Assembly: GCF_001638985.1 (NCBI RefSeq)
Contig: NW_017265142.1
Coordinates: forward strand, 852,949 to 916,948
Reading direction: 5' to 3'
DNA length: 64,000 nt
Source of the DNA: Phycomyces blakesleeanus NRRL 1555(-)
Taxonomy: Eukaryota > Mucoromycota > Mucoromycetes > Mucorales > Phycomycetaceae
Below are positions 1 to 11,533 of the stretch, in pieces. The notes under the pieces are model-generated. The model had not been told where the DNA came from, did not search any database, and worked only from the letters and a program-made list of their open reading frames with translations. The position numbers and the translations under genes were made by a program. How positions within the stretch are numbered: the stretch's first letter is position 1; every line of letters begins with the position of its first letter.

Positions 1-777
1 TACAAATTATAAGTGATATATAGACTCCACGACTCTATCTTTAACTTAGAATAACTAGATTTAATTTATTAGATATTTCTGCTTATAAATTATATGGTGT
101 AGCTATAGCTTAGCATTTTTTTCTACTTTGAAACACAAAATAAAAACTAATTTATTTGAAACACAATTTTTTGAGCCATTTTTTTGAAAACATTTTTAAA
201 TCCGTGATTTATTTCAATCAAAATTTATTGCAGATAATTGTGTCTATATATGGGCATCACTGTAAGAAATTTCAGGTATTAAACTACCAATTGGACAAAA
301 ATTGTTAAAAAGTGTCACCCAGCAACATTCTTCTGAGCCAATAAAGCTTCAGTATATAGCAATCAGTTTCACCTATTTAAGCAAATCAGATGTGTAGAAT
401 AATGAGATTCAGATCTTATTTTAACCAATAATATTGACAGATAGCTTTTTATTGTTATAATGACTTTAATGTATATCTAGGGATCAGTATCCTTATTAAA
501 GCATCTGCAGTGGTTAAATTATTGAAAACATTCACCACGGATGAAATCTGATATCAAATTAGGAAATTGAAAATGCATCTGTTATCTTATTGGCTTACTA
601 AATATATTGCTCGTGTAATTTCCTTTTATACTTATAAATCAAAACTTGTGTTCTTTATAAGGGAATGCTTGCAGTACAGACATCCACAAATGTATTTCTA
701 GTGTAACAGAAGAGAACTAAAAAATGACTTAAAGAAATTAGAATGTTTTATTGAGATAAAAAAAAAGATATAAAAAA
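1..777. other. AT-rich spacer, no gene seen
   Basis: This stretch is AT-rich with frequent stops in all frames. I see no convincing gene, RNA gene or repeat end. It may include the 3' flank or terminus of the transposase pseudogene that follows, but no inverted repeat could be recognised by eye. Confidence 0.5.
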
Positions 778-3700
778 TTAATAAAAGGAATAAAGGAAGG
801 ACCAGTATGAACCAAATTTGTTGAGGTTAACAACATATTTACAGTCAACTTTCAGATGCGTGTCTAATAGACAAACAACCTTCAATTCATCTAGTGGCAT
901 GTATATATCATCAGCATATTTGAGTGCTAGATGATAATTGTTGTTAACAGCATGCGCGGATGGATATTTGATATACAAATAGTATCCTTTAGAAAAAAGC
1001 ACTATTCCAATGATAATATATCTATTGATTTGTCTAAATAGAGCAAATGTATTGTCTTTTAATATCTTTCCAGGGGTCAAACCTGTACCGTTGTTGTCTG
1101 CAAATTCTCTGGACCCACCGAGCAAAGTTTCATGGAATTTCCCATCAGAGATTTGTTGCATATATTCTGCAATAGCTTTTTCACAGGTTTTCCTTAAACC
1201 ATTCTTGCCTATCCATGAACCACCATCAATAATATGTCTTGTCATATATTGTTTACCAAATTTGAGACATATATCTTTCGATGTGTTCATATGGTTTGTA
1301 TGAAACAAGTGTTCACGAATGTGCTTGTTGAACTGCTCTCCCTTTTCAGTCTTGTAGTTAAGAGCAGACCCAAATCTTCATAAATCTTCAGGTAGATGGG
1401 TCAACAGATGGACTTTCAGCTTGGACGTATAGAATGCATGTTTTTTATGTTTACAGTTAGTGCCGTATTTGTGTAGGGCTTCAATTAGACTTCTAACGGC
1501 AGAGTCTACTTCACTGATATATGTCTCGTATTGACTGTCGATAGATCGAACAAATACTAGAGACCATAGATGGCCAAGACGAACAAAGAGGGGAGTGATT
1601 TCCTGTAATACTTCTGTATCTGCAAACTTTATGGCCAGGATTACCAGAAGTATTTGGATTAGTACCTTGAAGTCTCTACCAAGAAACGAACTGGCATAGG
1701 TGAGAGACCTTGTAAATGCTCTTGATATGGCTCTGGAATTTTTGTAGTCTTTAATGTAATCAAACAGTTCTTCTAGTTCTTTTTTGTTTTTGTTCAAGAC
1801 AACTTTAACCAGATCGGTGATAAGATACTTTGCAATGCCAAGGAGAATGTAGTGCAATATTTCAGCAGGAGTGTCTTTTGACTGGTCATATGCTTTAAGT
1901 TCTAGCAGTTTGTCTGTTGACTTGTTTTTAAAACTTAACTCTTCTGCTGTGTTTTTGTTGTCAAAGTAAGGAATATCAGAGATTACTGTATCTCTGTCTG
2001 GTGTAGAAGTGGCCTGGATATAATGATCGTTGGTTCTTGTTGGATGCCTGTTAGTATAGTATTCAACTTCGTTCAACTTGGGGATTCGACTTTGCAATTT
2101 AATGTAGCACTTTCTACAAGGGTAAGTTGAGTTGGGCGCACCTAAACCACAAAGCTCTGAGTGACAAGGTGTATCTGCCTCAATCCAAAGTAAAGAAGAT
2201 ACCACAAGAACATATGCATTATCTTCTGCAGAGAACATTACCACGCCGTTTTCTAGCTTTTTCAAATCATTAACAATTTCAGGTAACAACGAGGCAGCGT
2301 TTGCACCTTTCTTCTTTGGAATTGCTGATATAAATAAGATATTCTCTATGGAGCACCTTTCTTCAAAAGAGAGACCCACACATTTCATTGACCAGCTCTC
2401 GTATGGATTAAATTGCTTAGAGGTGTTTCCAGAAGTATTATCTGAGAAAAGAATTACAGATGCAATCTTTACCTTGTAATATTTTCTTCGGTTGTTTTCT
2501 TGGTCAGTTCCGTCGCATATAAGCCTCTTCAAAAAATGTTCTTCTTCAAGTAATTTATGATGAGTTGGAATGAGCAAGATAATTGTGTCAGGAGAGATGC
2601 TGCAACATAAGGAGATGTTTAATAGGGTTGTGTTGACAGAGAGAAATGATTCAATATTTATGTTGGTATGATTGATTTCGATGCCAATGCTACAACTCTC
2701 TTTTGGAGTTCGAACAATATATCCACGAGAGAAAACATTAGATGTATCCATTATATGAAAAGATTTCACCAGAAAGCAAATGTTAGGCGAGCAATCTTTT
2801 AACAGAACAATGTCACCAGACTAGAAATCAACGTTATTGTGGGTAAACATGGACTGTTGGAAGTATGTATTTGTTCTCCATTTTTCTCCTTATTGAAGAC
2901 AGACAGATTGGTTTGGCGTGCAATCAGATAAAGAAAAGATTGATTTTGACTTTATAGGATTGGCAGCAAGGAGTTTGATGTGCTCAGAAGGCAAGTTAAG
3001 GAATGCAGTGACTTTTGTGCTGTCAGAGAGAGTAACATCTAAACTTTTCGATTTGAAAATTGGGATGTTCGATCTTTTCCATGTCTAGTAATTCTAGAGT
3101 GCATCTAACCGGGGCAACTTGAAAGAAATGTCTTTTCTAATAGCTTCTTCGTGAATCTTTAGAAGAAGATTGATAGTAAATAATATCTTCTTTAACATTT
3201 TATAAGAAATCATGTCGTTATCACTATTGACAAGTGTGAGCAAAATCATCATCTGGATATCTTTAAATGGATGAGTATTTGGTGTAAATCTGTTCCAGGT
3301 GGTAGAGTTAAACACTTCACTCTGGAATTCATCCTCTTCATCTATTGAAGATTCGTTGTTATTGGCGAAAGCAGACATGTTGTTCAAGATGTAATTAAAC
3401 AGAGGAATGCCTGCGTTTGGCTCTGTGTTTTTCTCAACATCAAAATCACTATTGTCAAATCTACTTCCATCATCACTTTCTTCACACTCGTCATAATTTA
3501 AGATACTGTTGTAGTATTCATTATCAACGTCTGATTCCTCTTCCACACTTTCACTTGGTGTAAGCGGATTTTTTGGGTTGTCGCTTGTCTGTATATCTTG
3601 ATATTCGGTCTCCTGGACATTGCTCATATCATCTGCAACCGTTTCCGTTATGTCATGGCATCTTTGCAAATGTCTTTTAAGATTCCAGTGATCTTTAAAG

Positions 3701-3822
3701 GTCTTCTCACAAAGTGAGCAAGACTTGCCAATGTCAACAAGACTGAAGTTGAGTTGGCCCAGAATTCTCAGAGTAGGTACTGATACTCTTCCTGGGGCAA
3801 GTTTTTTTGTTACTCTGTTCAT
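778..3822 (-). pseudogene. C2H2-finger transposase pseudogene (Tnp2/KDZ-like, family tentative)
   Basis: Three open stretches (3822-3094, 2769-1378, 1308-778) lie in one reading frame and read as a single protein of about 1,000 codons. The N-terminus has a classic C2H2 finger (C-X2-C-X12-H-X4-H, CSLCEKTF...HLQRCH) and then an acidic region. The middle has a CxxC knuckle (PCRKCY) and the stretch ending HLLTHLPEDL. The C-terminal part continues with FG, an EKGEQFNKHIR segment and HTNHMNTS. This order resembles large fungal DDE transposases of the Tnp2/KDZ kind; the family is inferred from memory of such proteins. The frame is cut by TAG at 3094-3096 and 3085-3087, TAA at 2890-2892, TAG at 2821-2823 and TGA at 1378-1380, with no frameshift. 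It is therefore a point-mutated, non-functional copy. Terminal repeats were not found. Confidence 0.7.
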
Positions 3823-6447
3823 TGTTGTTTGTAATGTAAAGGAAGTAAAGACAAAAAGATAGATAGAATTAACGTGTACCCCTTAATTTTGTTCAAGTTA
3901 CAACGTGTCTATTTTGTGAACAAACCAATTAAATTGCATTATTTTGCTGAGATTTTAAAAAACCAAGAAAAAATAAAAATAAAAAAACCAAAACATTCTT
4001 TACTTTGTATTTTTTTAACACGATCAAGTTACTAATCAAACTTTTAATGCTAGTATAAAATAACATGTTCTTCTTGCGAAAATCTATGGTATGATATATA
4101 TGACGGCTTCTAAAAAACAATATAAAAGATCATTTATTTTAATTGGCATTTACTAATCACATTTAATCTTGAAATAGTATAAGATTCAACAATATTTTAA
4201 GCTTATAAAGATACGTGTGTTGACATTAGGAGTAGTCTATACAATATGAATATTAATAAAAACAAATTTATATCTTACTCTAGATTTATTCATTATCATC
4301 ATTATCAAAGATAAGTTATTGGAAACAACTCTTAAAGATTGCAGCCACTAATCATTCTTGTCGTCTATATAGGTTTGAAACACTTCAAGCTCAATGAAAT
4401 GGAAAGGTTCTATCCATAGCTTTTTTATTTTGTAAATTGTATTGAAGTAGCTAGCTAGCTTTTTATTTATAATAATAGCTACCAGTACCAGCAGCTCCTG
4501 TCTACCCTGCAATAGCAGCCAGTACTAGGCTGGTACTGGTAGCCTAGTATTTTATGACCCCCGTATTTTCAACCCACAAAATAAAAATAAAAATATTTTT
4601 TTCAAACTGAAGATTTTTTTTTGTCAGCATTCTATTTTTCAAATTTGGTCCATTTTTAAAATTGTGAAGCTTCAAAAATAGTAAATCCAAAAAAGGAAAT
4701 CGAGCCACCGTCGTACAAAACAGTCATTTGTAACACTAGAAAAATCTCCCGTGGTGTTATATTTAGTATAGTATAGCCACACCAGGAATTGAATACCAGT
4801 TAAAAATAGATTGCCAAATTGTAGTTACATTACAAAGGAACAATTTGAGCTTTTTGACCGTCTAAAGTTTCCAGTTCTTCACTAATGATTTTGTTCATAT
4901 TCTTTTTCTTAAAATATATTTTATTGGACATTTGTTTTCTATTGATGCATTAAAAATATGAATTTAATAATTTCAATATTATCAGATTAATAGTGAGCAT
5001 AATTTGTGAGAATTTCTTTGCTCATTTCTATAGACTATTGTTCGTTTTAACAAAGGATGTGAGAGGGAAGAAAACGATTCAAAAAGATAATATCAATTTA
5101 TAATGTAACACTACATGTAATGTTTCTGACCTTAAAAATGGACTACATTATCTATAATGTTGTCTGAAATATAACTGCTGCAGACAATTTTTTGAGAACA
5201 TTTCGGAATCTACATTAAAACAGTTGCAAAAATTAATTTTAATGTAACTGCTGCAGATGCTCTTAGAAGGTTACAAACACTCAAATTTATTAAAAAAAAC
5301 TCATTTTTATTTATTTTTCACATTGAAAATATTGGGGCTAACAAGATACAATATGCATAAAAGTACTTCTACAACCTGTAGCAGTATCTTTAACTAATTA
5401 ATAGACACTTTGTATAAAGCAAGCCAAAAAACTATAATAATAACTGAAAGGCTTTTAATCTATACATAAATAAAAAGAAGAAAGAAAGAAAAAAATTAGT
5501 ATTTGCATTCTGAAAGAATTTATTTTAAATAGCATACAATTGATATTGAATGAGCATAAAATAATTTAGACCTTTATATTTGATAGTTTCTACACTTTAC
5601 TCATACTTTCATTTTGGACATTTATACCTTTAATAGTTTAGAAAATTCAAGCCTAATTATGATCAAAATGAAGTTTGATTAGTAATTTACCATTAAAATC
5701 TATTAACATTGATATATTTATCCCAATATTCATATATACATAGCAGCATTATTCTATAACAACATTATTTAGTATAAGAACTACTAAATGTACCATTGAT
5801 TTTATGATATTGATTAAAGAAAAGAAAAAAATGTTAGTGTAGTTAAAAAACACTTGTTGTTTACTTTTGAAAAGAGAAAAATCTAAGCCTCAGTACAATA
5901 ACTGAATATCAGTATAAAAACATAATAAATTCTGCAAAGTTGTTTTTTACTACTTGGATTGCATTGATTTCATTTATAAATGTTTATATGTCATAGTATG
6001 CCTTATAAAGATGTTTTATTTTCTAAAAAAAAGGGCAGCGTGATATTCAATTATCAATGGTTTTCCTGGATTAATAATAAATATTATGAGTTCTTGACTT
6101 CTTAACATAGCTTTAAGAGTCTTCTGTGATAAACTTTTATTTTAATACAGACGTTTGTGAACTCAGATTTTCAACTTTTTGCATGAGCTCATTGTCTTAA
6201 AGGAAACCCGATGTTACATACACATCTGTATAGAGACACTATTCTACCAACTTGATTAAAGTTTGGTAGAAAATCTTTCAAACCTTATTCAAATTGGTAG
6301 CCTCTCATACTCGTTTATTTTCTGCTCTAAACTAACGGCAAGCTGATAATTGTAACACCCAAAAAAGTCACTTTTAATTTTAATTTTATAAACATTCTAC
6401 TATCATAATACGCGTTTTTACCACTTTTCCTTCACTTGGTTTTAAAC
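3823..6447. other. AT-rich spacer with one structured repeat
   Basis: No gene can be supported over these 2.6 kb. A 63-codon open frame near 3929-4120 is low-complexity and AT-driven. The only clear structure is the inverted-repeat cluster at 4478-4549. The rest is A/T-rich sequence with no recognisable domain. Confidence 0.5.
4478..4549. repeat. Overlapping inverted repeats (alternative hairpins)
   Basis: A 15-bp arm GCTACCAGTACCAGC (4478-4492) has a perfect reverse complement at 4529-4543, separated by 36 nt. A second perfect 9-bp pair, TACTAGGCT (4524-4532) and AGCCTAGTA (4541-4549), overlaps the right arm, so the two hairpins are mutually exclusive. A GCTA tandem run precedes them at about 4447-4460. 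No coding frame is nearby and the function is unknown. Confidence 0.75.
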
Positions 6448-7291
6448 ATGAACGCACATATGAATACTTTTGCTGCAGATGCTTCCATCAGATTTAATTA
6501 CAAGATAAATCTGATCACTGAAAGAGACAGACTCCTTGCAGAATTGTTGATCCACTGACAGCTCTAATATGCTGGTCATGGGCAATCAGGTACTGCCTGG
6601 GATGAAATCCTCAAAAAGATCAATGATGCCAGAGGTAAAGGCAACAAAATTGGTGTCTCAACACTCAAGCAGAGACATAAGAATCTGGTCAAGCAGTTCA
6701 AAGCAAGACAGACCCAAGAAAAAAAATGACAGGGTCAAACAAAAGCTACTCTGATCTCGATCAGCTTCTCTTTCAGCTTGTTGAATTGGTAATCTTCACG
6801 TTGTATTAGGTATATTTGTCGAATATCAATGTGTTTAATACTATAAGTTTTTAAAGGAGGCTGAAGGAGATCGGAGCAAGGCTATGAAAAAGCAATTGGC
6901 TTCTGAGGAAGAAGTCCAGAAGCAGGCAGCTGCAGATAAAGTCGTGGAGAGAGCGACTTTATTGAAGTCCAACAATCCATTGAGAGTTGTTGAACAAAAG
7001 AAATGTACAGATAAAGTAGAGGGCAGTTCTTCTGGACATCTAGTCGATCAATCAATGGCCAACTTTTCTGATGCCAGAGAAATGTTCAAGTCCTTTCAGA
7101 ATGAATTGTCCAGTATGGTGACTGGAATAAGTGATGGTGAGGTACTTACCTTAATGCGCAGGTTGGAGAAGAATGTCGAAAGAGGATTTCTGGCTATTGA
7201 GACAAGGCAGAGAACACTGGAGCAGAGACAGACTCTGCTAGAGGAGAGACAGGCTCGTTTCAAGTACAATATGCAGAGATACCTGCTTTAA
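6448..7291 (+). pseudogene. Harbinger-type Myb/SANT-like accessory gene (decayed)
   Basis: Starting at ATG 6448, the frame encodes a Myb/SANT-like trihelix region (segment with AGHGQSGTAWDEIL and LKQRHKNLVKQF), then a C-terminal coiled coil rich in E, R and Q (6884-7291, ending in ERQARFKYNMQRYLL). PIF/Harbinger transposons carry such a DNA-binding partner next to a DDE nuclease, and a Harbinger-type nuclease lies immediately downstream on the opposite strand. The copy is broken: TGA at 6556-6558, TAA at 6565-6567, and a one-base frameshift in the A-run near 6720-6728. A likely intron lies at 6789-6856 (gtaatc...aaag). The C-terminal exon alone is open and could be mistaken for a small gene. 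Confidence 0.7.
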
Positions 7292-7385
7292 GGTCTTAAA
7301 AAACAATAAAAATATATATATGTAAAACATGTCATAATAGTCATCAAATTTCTTTGCATTACAGATAGTTTGGAGTAAAAAAATA

Positions 7386-8860
7386 TTATTGGTTTAATAA
7401 TCCATAAATGTACTGCTCTGGTGTAGGAGGAGCAACACCGTACTTTTTGCTTGTCTGGTTTCCTCCATTATAATAGACATGGAGATTCTTCAAGAACGTT
7501 CCAACAATATAATATAGTCCCACTGGGGACCGACCACTTCTTTGGGTCTGTGAGTACTTTAAGAAAGCCCACAGACTCCCGACATGAGCAAACTTGTGCT
7601 CCACGGAAATTCGCACAGCAGACATACTTTTGTTGATAGCAAGTTCTTGCTCATCAGCCGTTTCTAAAACAGACAATATGCAAACCATAAGACTTTACTG
7701 TCGAGATAGATAACTGTACAATACTTACGTCTTCTGAAAGGGATCATCATATGATCTGATGCAGTATATGCCGGATCACCATACAAGTAATAGCATGGAC
7801 CATTTATGTTTGTAAAGTTAAATGCTATGCACATCATGGCATCCAATTGACTTTCGCGGTACATGCACACGTTGTGATTCCTACCATTGTCTGGCCCCAT
7901 AATGAACGAAGTAATACCATCGGGTGTTACCACTGCTTGGTATTTCAAACCATGTCCTCGCTATAAAGAGTATATAAATTGAGTAAAGACATGTGTCAGA
8001 TATATATATTCAATCTTTCACTCACGTAATGGCCATTGTATGCCCCCTCTTGATCAACAATGGGCCTTGCTATCTTGTTGAAGGTTCCATCAATAAACCC
8101 AACACAGTACATTGCCGGTGCTTTTATCTAAATAATATATAAAACGTAAGTACTATTAAACTAATATTATATTTTGTAAGTGTTATTTACGTCTTTCTCT
8201 AATGGCTTGGCTGAAGCGCATCAGGTTTGATTCCCAGAATTGACAGTAGTCAAACTTCAAGACTGGATAGAACTTAATATAAATCTTCTCTATTATTTCA
8301 TTGAAGATGACAATGAGAGTAGACTTTCCCTTTCCAAAGAGCAGAGATAAATCTACTAAGCAAGCAGGGAAAACCATTCTGCGAAGCACAATCATTAGAG
8401 CCAGTGTCATTGGCAGAGAAAATTCACTTGGAGTGCCTTCTCAAAAGTAGACGATGTCTCCCATTTCAAGAAGAGTGGCCAAGGAGCATATCTGGTTTTA
8501 TAAATATATTAAATTAGTACTTTTTTTTCTTGAAAGCAATGATTTAATTATATCTCAGGCTGTGTGAATCTAAACAAAAGTTTAGAATCTTCATTAGACA
8601 AGGTGCCTGGGTCTAAGCAACCTTGACAATGCAAGGAGACAGCTATGCATTCCCCTTCCTGCTCACGGTCTCGGGCGTATTAAGCAAGTGCTTCTTGAAT
8701 TTCTTCATTAGTGGGCTCTTGATCTTCGTAAATATCTGCATGTTCCTCTTGCTGTTCAGGAACAGATACCCATCCTAGCTCTTGTTCTTCAGCAATATGC
8801 CGAGAGTTGTGATTTATGTAATGATCCATTAGTTCAATAATAGGATCAAAACGAGACATT
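7386..8860 (-). pseudogene. Harbinger DDE nuclease (HARBI1-like), decayed
   Basis: On the minus strand, four or five exons spell a PIF/Harbinger nuclease. ATG is at 8860. The helix-turn-helix region (FGKGKSTLIVIFNEI, 8183-8410) is followed by the first catalytic Asp in FIDGT and by YNGHY...HGLKYQ. The second catalytic Asp is in YLYGDPAY, and the Glu is in RISVEHKFAHVGSLW before the stop at 7386. Introns have GT-AG ends, for example the one leaving RRRK near 7735 and the one near 8020-7960. The copy carries in-frame TAA at 8680-8682 and TGA at 8441-8443. The usual GRRHD motif reads GRNHN here. It converges on the Myb-like gene, with only about 95 bp between their 3' ends, so the two form one element. 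Confidence 0.75.
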
Positions 8861-9216
8861 TTAAGACTTTATTAAAGAAAAAGGGAAAGGTGCGGCCCTT
8901 TCAAGTAACAGTAATGTTTTCATTACTGAATATCAAGTCACAATCAATAATGACAGCTTGTACGTTTAGTTAAAATGAATGTCCTACAATTTTATGTAAC
9001 AGAAATAAGCTAAATACGGCAATACAAGTTGAAAATTTGAGTTTCAAAAAAGTCTTTTTTTTAGCTAATATTCTGTGTAACTCTATAAATCTGAGTCCAC
9101 AAACGTCTCTAATATCAGTATTCATATGCCTAATTAAGCTGCAAACAAGCTAAACATGATAAAGCTTGTAGGAAATTAAGAAAGTTGCCAGGTTTGCCAG
9201 ATTTTTTAAGAAATAT
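8861..9216. other. AT-rich spacer, no gene seen
   Basis: This is sequence between the decayed Harbinger element and the fold-back MITE. No open frame of note and no inverted repeat were recognised. It may contain the unseen end of the Harbinger element. Confidence 0.45.
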
Positions 9217-9317
9217 CATTCACCAGCATACAAGAGAATTGTCAAGGAAGTTGCATTGAGAGAATTGAAAGAAAAATTACTTTTCATATTAATTTATTTG
9301 ATTCCAAATGGATATAC

Positions 9318-9358
9318 ACTTGGCTTAGGGTGAAATTGACTTACTTCCAACTCCGCCA
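9318..9358 (+). repeat. Tc1-A left terminal inverted repeat
   Basis: 41 bp, beginning CACTTGGCTTAGGGTGAAAT, matching the right end in inverse orientation with mismatches at positions 4, 38 and 41. Confidence 0.92.
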
Positions 9359-9439
9359 TTACTTCTTTCTATGCAAGAAGACCATTCTCTATTTTCCTTT
9401 TATTTTAATTCTGTAATCTCTCTAATAAAACAAATCACA

Positions 9440-10501
9440 ATGCCAAAGAACAATAAAGCTAAAACTACCAACTCATATTATAAGACAACAGATTTCGAAA
9501 AAGGAATGATTATTGGAAGATATAAAGAAGGACGTAGCTCCTATGAGATTTCACATGCAGAAGGCATACCCCAATCAACTGTTTATTGTATAATTAAAAA
9601 ATACAAGACAAAGAAGACGTGCGCTGAGAAGGAGCATCCTAGGGCCTCTAAGAAGCTATCACCACGGGCAATTTGTTATTTGAAGTTCACCGCAAAAAAA
9701 AATAGATGCGACACATTAGCTACCATCACGCGCAGTGTTAAAGAGATGCATGACATCTCAATCAGTCAAGCAACAGTACGCAAATATTTGCACGATATGG
9801 ACCTTTGCTCTTGTGTTGCTGTAGCCAAGCCTTACCTAGATGAAACACATAAGAAGGCACGCTTGCAATGGGTTAGGGAGCGAAAAAATTGGAATGATGA
9901 ATGGACATCAGTAATCTGGAGTGATGAGTCCAGATTCACCCTTTTTCAGAAAGGTGGACAGCAATATGTTTGGTGCCAACCGCATGAAAAGTATGACGAT
10001 GACTGTCTGGTACCAGCAGTGCAAGGGTTGGGTGGTTCAGTATCAGTTTGGGGATGTATTTGGGCAGGAGGTGTTGGCCCACTAGTTATATTAGATGACT
10101 ACATGACAAAAGAAATGTATGTCCAGACACTGAGGGACAACTATCTCCCATTTCTTGCTGCCCTTCCTGACAAGGACACCACCACCTACCTTCTTCAAGA
10201 AGACAATGCCAAACCACATAAGAGCAAGTTGGCGGAACAGTGGAAAAAAAGAAACGATGTGGCTATCTTACTATGGCCTGCAAAAAGTCCAGATCTCAAT
10301 CCAATTGAGAATATGTGGAGCTACCTTGATAACAAGGTTAGAGATAAAAGACCCCAGCCTACCACGCTAAAAGAACTGGACGTTGCTTTGTTGAAGGAGT
10401 GGGCAGAAATCACAGCAAGTACTTGTGTGAAGTTTTGCCTGAGCATTAAAGATCGTATGATATTAGTTAGGAAGAAGCATGGAGGAGCTATTAACTATTA
10501 A
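9440..10501 (+). CDS. Tc1-like transposase, intact
   Basis: A 353-aa DDE transposase that would cut and paste its own element at TA sites. The N-terminal third has two helix-turn-helix-like regions (segment with GRYKEGRSSYEISHAEGIPQ, then SISQATVRKYLHDM). The catalytic domain keeps Asp in VIWSDESRF, Asp in LQEDNAKPH and Glu in SPDLNPIENMW, the D-D34-E pattern of the Tc1 family. I chose the start at 9440 (MPKNN) because it gives the usual family length; an in-frame upstream ATG at 9371 would add 23 residues. No stop, frameshift or active-site loss is visible, in contrast to every other transposase gene in the window. With well-matched TIRs this is the best candidate here for a recently active autonomous element. 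Confidence 0.9.
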   Translation: MPKNNKAKTTNSYYKTTDFEKGMIIGRYKEGRSSYEISHAEGIPQSTVYCIIKKYKTKKTCAEKEHPRASKKLSPRAICYLKFTAKKNRCDTLATITRSVKEMHDISISQATVRKYLHDMDLCSCVAVAKPYLDETHKKARLQWVRERKNWNDEWTSVIWSDESRFTLFQKGGQQYVWCQPHEKYDDDCLVPAVQGLGGSVSVWGCIWAGGVGPLVILDDYMTKEMYVQTLRDNYLPFLAALPDKDTTTYLLQEDNAKPHKSKLAEQWKKRNDVAILLWPAKSPDLNPIENMWSYLDNKVRDKRPQPTTLKELDVALLKEWAEITASTCVKFCLSIKDRMILVRKKHGGAINY

Positions 10502-10631
10502 ACCTCCATCAATTTTTAATATAAATAAGCAACACATATTACAAAATCTTCCATTCATTTTTTGTCTTTTAGGATCATGTCTTTGAGAACTTATTTAACC
10601 TTGAAAAACAGAGGTGTACTTCTTTGATTTT

Positions 10632-10672
10632 AGCAGAGTTGGAAGTAAGTCAATTTCACCCTAAGCCAGGTG
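10632..10672 (-). repeat. Tc1-A right terminal inverted repeat
   Basis: 41 bp, ending CCAGGTG next to the TA duplication. It is the inverse of the left end with three mismatches. Confidence 0.92.
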
Positions 10673-10950
10673 TATTTGTCAATTCCCTCAACAATTACAT
10701 AGTGTTTTTGACCATGTAACTGTCGAGAGAACTGACAAAATTTCTAGAATAAGGGCTCTAGTTACAAAAAGGAATATACTAAACAACTATACTTTAAAAA
10801 GCTCATTCTATATAGCCAAAATGAAACAAATCATTAACAAAAAAATAAAAATTGACAGGGTGTTTTGGTAAATAATTAAAAAACAGATGATGAATTACAA
10901 TTGGAATTGTATATGATGTGGCTCAATTCTCTCGATGCAATTCTCTCAAC

Positions 10951-11342
10951 ACACTGTAGAAAACAATCTACAATTATTTGAAACAACCTGCCAAATTTTG
11001 AAGAAAAAAGCCGCTTTTTCAATTATCAAATATTTTTTCTACATTTAGAAAGCTTTAAATTTAGGTTTGTCTCATGGAGCCATTATTTTATTTTATTTTC
11101 TTATTTTTAAGTTGAATAGCCATTTCTGATAAAAATACAAGGGCTATATATTTTTTTCTCTTCCGAAATTGTCAGAGATAAAAACACAACCAATTAACTA
11201 AATATATATTCAACTTGAGTTTCAGTATCAACTCTGATTTCAAATAATTAACCATGTCAATGTACTTCACATTAGTGAATAATTAGATTAAAAAAAAGGA
11301 TTTATATTTGCATATATAGAAAAAAAAAGAAGAGGAAAAAAA
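10951..11342. other. AT-rich spacer with repeat-like flank
   Basis: The first about 50 bp (cactgtagaaaacaatctac...) resemble, in reverse complement, sequence at about 39395-39460 next to another MITE end, so the repeat family may extend beyond the MITE proper. The remainder is AT-rich with no gene. Confidence 0.5.
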
Positions 11343-11533
11343 CTATTTGTAATAATGTGGATGAGGAAATACCACATGTCTAATGGTTTCATTGTTGATA
11401 TCATGAATGAGACCAGCCATCCCTGTGATGGACTTCATCTCCACTACTTTAATCTCACTGAGTGTTAGACTTTCCCACACAGGAAACTTCTCCTCATTGT
11501 TGGGCCAGATTCCACGCAGACAGTCAACAATGG

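Larger units (their letters stand above)
9318..10672 (+). mobile_element. Tc1-A: apparently intact Tc1-like transposon
   Basis: The 1,355-bp element is flanked by TA on both sides (9316-9317 and 10673-10674), the Tc1/mariner target duplication. The terminal inverted repeats of 41 bp (9318-9358 and 10632-10672) start CACYTGGCTTAGGGTGAAAT and differ at three positions. It carries one uninterrupted transposase gene. The insertion lies in a MITE just outside the left arm of its central hairpin. Confidence 0.92.
9217..10950 (+). mobile_element. Fold-back MITE copy 1, split by a Tc1 insertion
   Basis: The two halves (9217-9317 and 10673-10950) align with the uninterrupted copy at 37969-38356 read in reverse complement. 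Shared features are the CATTCACCAGC end, repeated GAGAATTG or GAGGGAATTG units, the ATTCGATTCC-like segment, a central fold-back and the TTAAAAAGCTCATT segment. The uninterrupted copy reads ggatatatttgtc exactly where this copy is interrupted, which gives an empty-site control for the Tc1 insertion. The central palindrome is mutated here (CCCTCAACAATTACAT against AACTGTCGAGAGAACTG). The element encodes nothing, consistent with a non-autonomous MITE. Confidence 0.75.

Noticed and set aside
778..3822. Programmed stop-codon readthrough or stop reassignment in the first transposase (five stops, no frameshift)
   Set aside because: Host genes in the same window use all three stops normally, and other transposons here also carry stops along with frameshifts and insertions, so decay is simpler.
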